Shown piece after piece: positions 6,146-9,967 of a stretch of 9,967 bases of DNA. The stretch is taken from contig CAMPJN010000119.1 in assembly GCA_946886875.1 (NCBI GenBank), positions 1-9,967 of the forward strand, in the 5' to 3' direction. The DNA is from an uncultured Pseudomonas sp. Lineage in GTDB: Bacteria; Pseudomonadota; Gammaproteobacteria; Pseudomonadales; Pseudomonadaceae. Position numbers and translations under genes: made by a program. The notes below the pieces were generated by a model, which was not told the origin of the DNA, did not search any database, and saw only the letters and a program-made list of their open reading frames with translations. Each line of letters begins with the position of its first letter. Positions within the stretch are counted from its first letter, which is position 1.

Positions 6146-6153
6146 CTTCCATT

Positions 6154-7278
6154 ATGTTGTCTCGAGTCCTATCTGTCGCTTTGCCAGTAAGCCTTATCGT
6201 CCTGCTTGCAGCCTGCGGCAACGGCGAGCCAGTCGAAACCCCGGTACGCCCTGCCATGGTGGTTCAACCACAACTGGCAGGCGCGCTGATGGATACCTAC
6301 CCAGGCGAGGTGCGCGCGCACCTTGAGCCCGAGCTGGCGTTCCGTATCGCCGGCAAGGTCAGCAAGCGTCTGGTCGAAGTGGGCGAGCGGGTGAAAAAGG
6401 ATCAGCCGCTGGCTGAGCTTGATCCGCAGGATGTGCGCCTGCAGCTCGAAGCGACGCGCGCCCAGGTCGCCGCCGCCGAGGCCAATCTGCAGTTGGTACG
6501 CGCTGAGCGCGACCGCTACAAAACGCTGCTGGCACGCAATCTGGTCAGCCGCTCGCAATATGACAATGCCGAAAACACCTACCGCGCTGGCGAGGCGCGG
6601 CTCAAGCAGATCAAAGCCGAGTTCAACGTGGCCGATAACCAGGCCGGCTATGCGGTGCTGCGAGCCTCCCAGGATGGCGTGATCGCGCGGCGCATGGTCG
6701 AGGTCGGGCAGGTGGTCGCCGCCGGGCAAAGCGTGTTTGTCCTCGCCGCCGATGGCGAGCGCGAAGTGCTGATCAACCTACCCGAGCAAGCCTTCGAGCG
6801 TTTCAAGGTCGGTCAGGACGTGGCGGTGGAGCTCTGGTCGCAGCCGGATCAACGTTTCCCCGGCCGCATCCGGGAAATATCGCCATCGGCCGATCCGCAA
6901 TCGCGTACCTTCGCCGCCCGTGTAGCCTTTACCGAAGGCAAGGTGCCGGCCGAATTGGGCCAGAGCGCGCGGGTGTTCATCGCCCACAACGGCACTGTGC
7001 CGCTGGCGATTCCGCTGTCCGCATTGACCGCAGAGAAGGGCGAACCCTTCGTTTGGGTGGTCGACCCGAAAGATTCCACTCTCAAACGCACCAAGGTAAA
7101 GGTCGGCGCATACGGCGAGAAGCTGGTGCCGGTGCTGGAAGGCTTGCAGGCCAGCGACTGGGTGGTTGCCGCTGGCGTCCAGGTGTTGCGCGAAGGGCAA
7201 AAGGTACGCCCGGTGGATCGCGATAACCGCGTGGTCGAACTGACGATCGAAACGGCGAATATGGCGAATAAGGAGTAA
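6154..7278 (+). CDS. mexJ: RND efflux periplasmic adaptor lipoprotein, MexJ-like
   Basis: Encodes a 374-residue HlyD/AcrA-type membrane fusion protein, which joins the inner-membrane RND pump to an outer-membrane channel. The N-terminus MLSRVLSVALPVSLIVLLAAC is a lipoprotein signal with lipobox LAAC, lipid on Cys21 and Gly at +2. Then come the first lipoyl half (about 61-90, ELAFRIAGKVSKRLVEVGERV), a short alpha-hairpin coiled coil (about 93-163), the second lipoyl half (about 167-198, DGVIARRMVEVGQVVAAGQ), a beta-barrel (about 200-275) and a membrane-proximal domain to the end. The short hairpin is the AcrA/MexA size class. Its 3' end holds AAGGAG (7270-7275), the ribosome binding site of the pump gene, so the two are one operon. 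Family is certain. The MexJ name rests on the neighbouring repressor, the pump sequence and the nearby rsmJ. Confidence 0.9.
   Translation: MLSRVLSVALPVSLIVLLAACGNGEPVETPVRPAMVVQPQLAGALMDTYPGEVRAHLEPELAFRIAGKVSKRLVEVGERVKKDQPLAELDPQDVRLQLEATRAQVAAAEANLQLVRAERDRYKTLLARNLVSRSQYDNAENTYRAGEARLKQIKAEFNVADNQAGYAVLRASQDGVIARRMVEVGQVVAAGQSVFVLAADGEREVLINLPEQAFERFKVGQDVAVELWSQPDQRFPGRIREISPSADPQSRTFAARVAFTEGKVPAELGQSARVFIAHNGTVPLAIPLSALTAEKGEPFVWVVDPKDSTLKRTKVKVGAYGEKLVPVLEGLQASDWVVAAGVQVLREGQKVRPVDRDNRVVELTIETANMANKE
7270..7275 (+). promoter_or_regulatory. Strong ribosome binding site fixing the RND pump start
   Basis: AAGGAG lies inside the last codons of the adaptor gene, with an 8-base gap to the ATG at 7284. 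It is the best Shine-Dalgarno sequence in the window and sets the pump start without doubt. Ribosomes finishing the adaptor would terminate right beside it. Confidence 0.85.
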
Positions 7279-7283
7279 CCCCG

Positions 7284-9967
7284 ATGGACTTCAATTTGTC
7301 CGCCTGGGCGTTGCGCAATCGCCAGATCGTCCTCTATCTCATGCTGTTGCTGGCCGTGGTCGGGGCGCTGTCCTACACCAAGTTGGGCCAGAGTGAAGAC
7401 CCGCCCTTCACCTTCAAGGCCATGGTGATCCGCACCAACTGGCCAGGGGCCAGCGCCGAAGAGGTCTCGCGCCAGGTCACCGAACGCATCGAAAAGAAGC
7501 TGATGGAGACCGGCGAGTACGACAAGATCGTTTCCTTTTCGCGCCCCGGCGAATCCATGGTGACCTTCCTCGCCCGCGATACCCTCAACTCGGCGAAAAT
7601 TCCCGATCTCTGGTATCAGCTGCGCAAGAAGGTCGGCGACATTCGCCACACCTTGCCCCAGGGCATACAGGGGCCGTTCTACAACGATGAATTCGGCACC
7701 ACTTTCGGCAACATTTATGCGTTGACCGGCGAGGGTTTCGACTACGCCGTGCTCAAGGATTACGCCGATCGCATCCAGCTGCAGCTACAGCGCGTCAAGG
7801 ACGTCGGCAAGGTCGATCTGCTCGGTCTGCAGGACGAGAAAATCTGGATCGAGCTGTCCAACACCAAACTGGCTACCCTGGGCTTGCCGCTGGCCGTAGT
7901 GCAACAGGCGCTCGAAGAGCAGAACGCCGTCGCCGCGGCCGGCTACTTCGAAACCGCCACCGACCGGGTGCAACTGCGCGTGACCGGGCGCTTCCAGTCG
8001 GTCGAGGAGATTCGCGACTTCCCCATCCGCGTCGCTGACCGCACCTTCCGCATCGGCGACGTGGCCGAGGTCAAGCGCGGCTTCAACGACCCACCCTCGC
8101 CGCGCATGCGCTTTATGGGTGAAGACGCCATTGGCCTGGCGGTATCGATGAAAGCCGGCGGCGACATCCTGGTGCTGGGCAAGGCCCTGGAACTCGACTT
8201 CGCCCGCTTGCAGGAAACCCTGCCAGCCGGCATGCAACTGCGCAAAGTTTCTGACCAACCGGCGGCGGTGAAAGCCGGGGTCGGCGAATTCGTCCGCGTG
8301 CTTACCGAGGCGGTGATCATCGTCCTGCTGGTGAGCTTCTTCTCCCTCGGCCTGCGCACCGGCCTGGTGGTTGCGCTGTCGATCCCCCTGGTGCTGGCGA
8401 TGACCTTCGCCGCCATGTACTACTTAGGCATCGGCCTGCACAAGATTTCTCTCGGCGCGCTGGTGCTGGCGCTGGGCCTGATGGTCGACGACGCGATCAT
8501 CGCGGTGGAGATGATGGCGATCAAGATGGAGCAGGGCTACGACCGCATCAAAGCGGCCAGCTATGCCTGGACCAGCACCGCCTTCCCCATGCTCACCGGC
8601 ACCCTGATCACCGCCGCGGGCTTTCTGCCGATCGCCACTGCGCAATCCGGCGTTGGCGAGTACACCCGCTCGATCTTCCAGGTGGTGACCATCGCCCTGC
8701 TGGTGTCCTGGATCGCCGCCGTGGTCTTCGTGCCTTACCTCGGTGCCAGATTGCTGCCCGACTTGGCCAAGCTGCACGCCGCCAAGCACGGTGGCAACGC
8801 GGCCGGTCATGATCCCTACTCGACGCCGTTCTACCAACGCGTACGTGGCATGGTGGAGTGGTGCGTGCGCCGGCGCAAAACCGTGATCGTGCTGACCCTC
8901 GGCCTGTTCGTCGGCGCCATAGTGTTGTTCCGCTTCGTGCCGCAACAGTTCTTCCCGGCCTCCGGGCGCCTGGAACTGATGGTCGATATGAAACTCGCCG
9001 AAGGCGCGTCGCTGATCGCCACCGAAGAGCAGGTCAAGCGTCTGGAACAACTGCTCAGGGAGCGCGAGGGCATCGACAACTACGTCGCCTATGTCGGCAC
9101 CGGCTCGCCGCGTTTCTACCTGCCGCTTGATCAACAGCTGCCGGCGGCCAGTTTTGCGCAGATCGTGGTGTTGGCGAAAAGCATCGAAGACCGCGAAGCC
9201 CTGCGCATCTGGTTGATCGAAACGGTCAACGAGGACTTCCCGGCCCTGCGCACCCGCGTATCGCGCCTGGAAAACGGCCCGCCGGTCGGCTACCCGGTGC
9301 AATTCCGCGTCACCGGCGAACACATCGATAAAGTACGCGCCCTGGCCCGCCAGGTGGCGGACAAGGTGCGGGAAAACCCCGATGTGGTGAACGTGCACCT
9401 GGACTGGCAAGAGCCGAGCAAAGTAGTGCGCCTGAACATCGACCAGGAACGCGCCCGCGCCCTGGGCGTAAGCACCGCCGACCTGTCGCGTTTCCTGCAA
9501 AGCTCCTTGACCGGCTCGCCGGTCAGCCAGTACCGCGAGGGTAACGAACTGATCGAAATCCTCCTGCGCGGTGGTGTCAGCGAGCGTCAGGAGCTCGGCC
9601 TGCTGCCGAGCCTGGCGGTGCCGACCGACAATGGCCGCAGCGTACCGCTGTCGCAGATCGCCACCCTCGAGTACGGCTTCGAGGAAGGCGTGATCTGGCA
9701 CCGCAACCGCTTGCCGACCGTTACTGTGCGCGCCGACATCTATAGCGATGCGCAGCCGGTCAGTCTGACCAAGCAGATACTGCCGACCCTGGAATCGATT
9801 CGTGAATCCATGCCCACCGGCTACCTGCTCGAAGTGGGCGGCACCGTCGAGGACTCCAGCCGCGGGCAGAAATCGGTCAATGCCGGCATCCCGCTGTTTA
9901 TCGTGGTGGTGATGAGCTTGCTGATGTTGCAGCTCAAGAGCTTCTCGCGCTCGATCATGGTGTTCCT
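7284..9967 (+). CDS. mexK: RND multidrug efflux transporter, MexK-like (3' truncated)
   Basis: The first 894 residues of a proton-driven RND pump are present and uninterrupted; about 120-150 more are expected outside the window. The order is a first membrane helix (about 14-32, RNRQIVLYLMLLLAVVGALSY), a porter region that opens LGQSEDPPFTFKAMVI, membrane helices 2-6 from about residue 335, then a second first-helix-like segment (about 531-549, KTVIVLTLGLFVGAIVLF), the second porter region, and the start of helix 8 at the window end (FIVVVMSLLMLQ). The proton-relay Asp pair is present as GLMVDDAIIAVE (Asp402 and Asp403). MexK of P. aeruginosa works with MexJ and borrows an outer-membrane channel (OprM or OpmH), exporting triclosan and erythromycin. 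Substrates here are not shown by the sequence. Whether a channel gene follows cannot be seen. Confidence 0.92.
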   Translation, partial: MDFNLSAWALRNRQIVLYLMLLLAVVGALSYTKLGQSEDPPFTFKAMVIRTNWPGASAEEVSRQVTERIEKKLMETGEYDKIVSFSRPGESMVTFLARDTLNSAKIPDLWYQLRKKVGDIRHTLPQGIQGPFYNDEFGTTFGNIYALTGEGFDYAVLKDYADRIQLQLQRVKDVGKVDLLGLQDEKIWIELSNTKLATLGLPLAVVQQALEEQNAVAAAGYFETATDRVQLRVTGRFQSVEEIRDFPIRVADRTFRIGDVAEVKRGFNDPPSPRMRFMGEDAIGLAVSMKAGGDILVLGKALELDFARLQETLPAGMQLRKVSDQPAAVKAGVGEFVRVLTEAVIIVLLVSFFSLGLRTGLVVALSIPLVLAMTFAAMYYLGIGLHKISLGALVLALGLMVDDAIIAVEMMAIKMEQGYDRIKAASYAWTSTAFPMLTGTLITAAGFLPIATAQSGVGEYTRSIFQVVTIALLVSWIAAVVFVPYLGARLLPDLAKLHAAKHGGNAAGHDPYSTPFYQRVRGMVEWCVRRRKTVIVLTLGLFVGAIVLFRFVPQQFFPASGRLELMVDMKLAEGASLIATEEQVKRLEQLLREREGIDNYVAYVGTGSPRFYLPLDQQLPAASFAQIVVLAKSIEDREALRIWLIETVNEDFPALRTRVSRLENGPPVGYPVQFRVTGEHIDKVRALARQVADKVRENPDVVNVHLDWQEPSKVVRLNIDQERARALGVSTADLSRFLQSSLTGSPVSQYREGNELIEILLRGGVSERQELGLLPSLAVPTDNGRSVPLSQIATLEYGFEEGVIWHRNRLPTVTVRADIYSDAQPVSLTKQILPTLESIRESMPTGYLLEVGGTVEDSSRGQKSVNAGIPLFIVVVMSLLMLQLKSFSRSIMVF

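Noticed and set aside
6849..7649. A 266-codon minus-strand frame across the adaptor/pump junction
   Set aside because: It crosses two well-supported genes and the strong ribosome binding site between them, and shows no recognisable domain.
8424..9701. A 425-codon open frame on the minus strand inside the RND pump gene
   Set aside because: It is antisense to a clearly recognised, uninterrupted pump. Its product is rich in His, Gln, Arg and Asp in the way high-GC shadow frames are, and it shows no domain I know. Long antisense frames are common in Pseudomonas coding sequence.
1..9967. Defence system, prophage, insertion sequence, CRISPR array or tRNA-linked island
   Set aside because: No transposase, integrase, nuclease, spaced direct-repeat array or tRNA was seen. 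Every recognised gene is ordinary Pseudomonas chromosome content in an order that looks conserved.

Overview
The window reads as core chromosomal DNA of a high-GC gammaproteobacterium, almost certainly Pseudomonas in the broad sense. The reasons are the GC-rich codon use, the tight packing, and a gene set (tsaB, a DUF72 protein, an extensin-like protein, rsmJ, then a mexL/mexJ/mexK-type efflux locus) that matches, as far as I remember it, the order around rsmJ-mexL-mexJ-mexK in P. aeruginosa. I found no mobile element, CRISPR array, tRNA or rRNA. No stretch longer than about 170 bases lacks a gene. The two end genes are cut by the window edges.

Left part (1-2884, plus strand): the 3' portion of an e(P4)/class-C-type acid phosphatase of the HAD superfamily; tsaB, for the universal tRNA modification t6A; a short, probably disordered 112-residue protein of unknown function; and a DUF72 (YecE-like) TIM-barrel protein. 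The last two share one base at their stop/start junction and are probably co-transcribed and translationally coupled.

Middle part (2900-5285): a membrane-anchored periplasmic extensin-like protein carrying a zinc-peptidase-like His/Asp/His set. It is convergent, with a 9-base gap, with a minus-strand protein holding three RTX-type EF-hand loops. That gene is divergent from rsmJ, the 16S rRNA m2G1516 methyltransferase.

Right part (5425-9967): a TetR-family repressor divergent from a two-gene RND efflux operon, an HlyD/AcrA-type lipoprotein adaptor followed by an RND pump that runs off the window end. The 90-base divergent region holds overlapping -10 elements on the two strands. A perfect 14-base palindrome lies against the adaptor start codon and covers its ribosome binding site. 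The likely logic is that the repressor controls its own gene and the pump, as MexL does for mexJK. Between rsmJ and the repressor is a short convergent gap with nested inverted repeats resembling a degenerate REP element.

Nothing here clearly forms a new system. The points most worth checking are the control region of the efflux operon, the EF-hand/extensin convergent pair, and the small protein coupled to DUF72.
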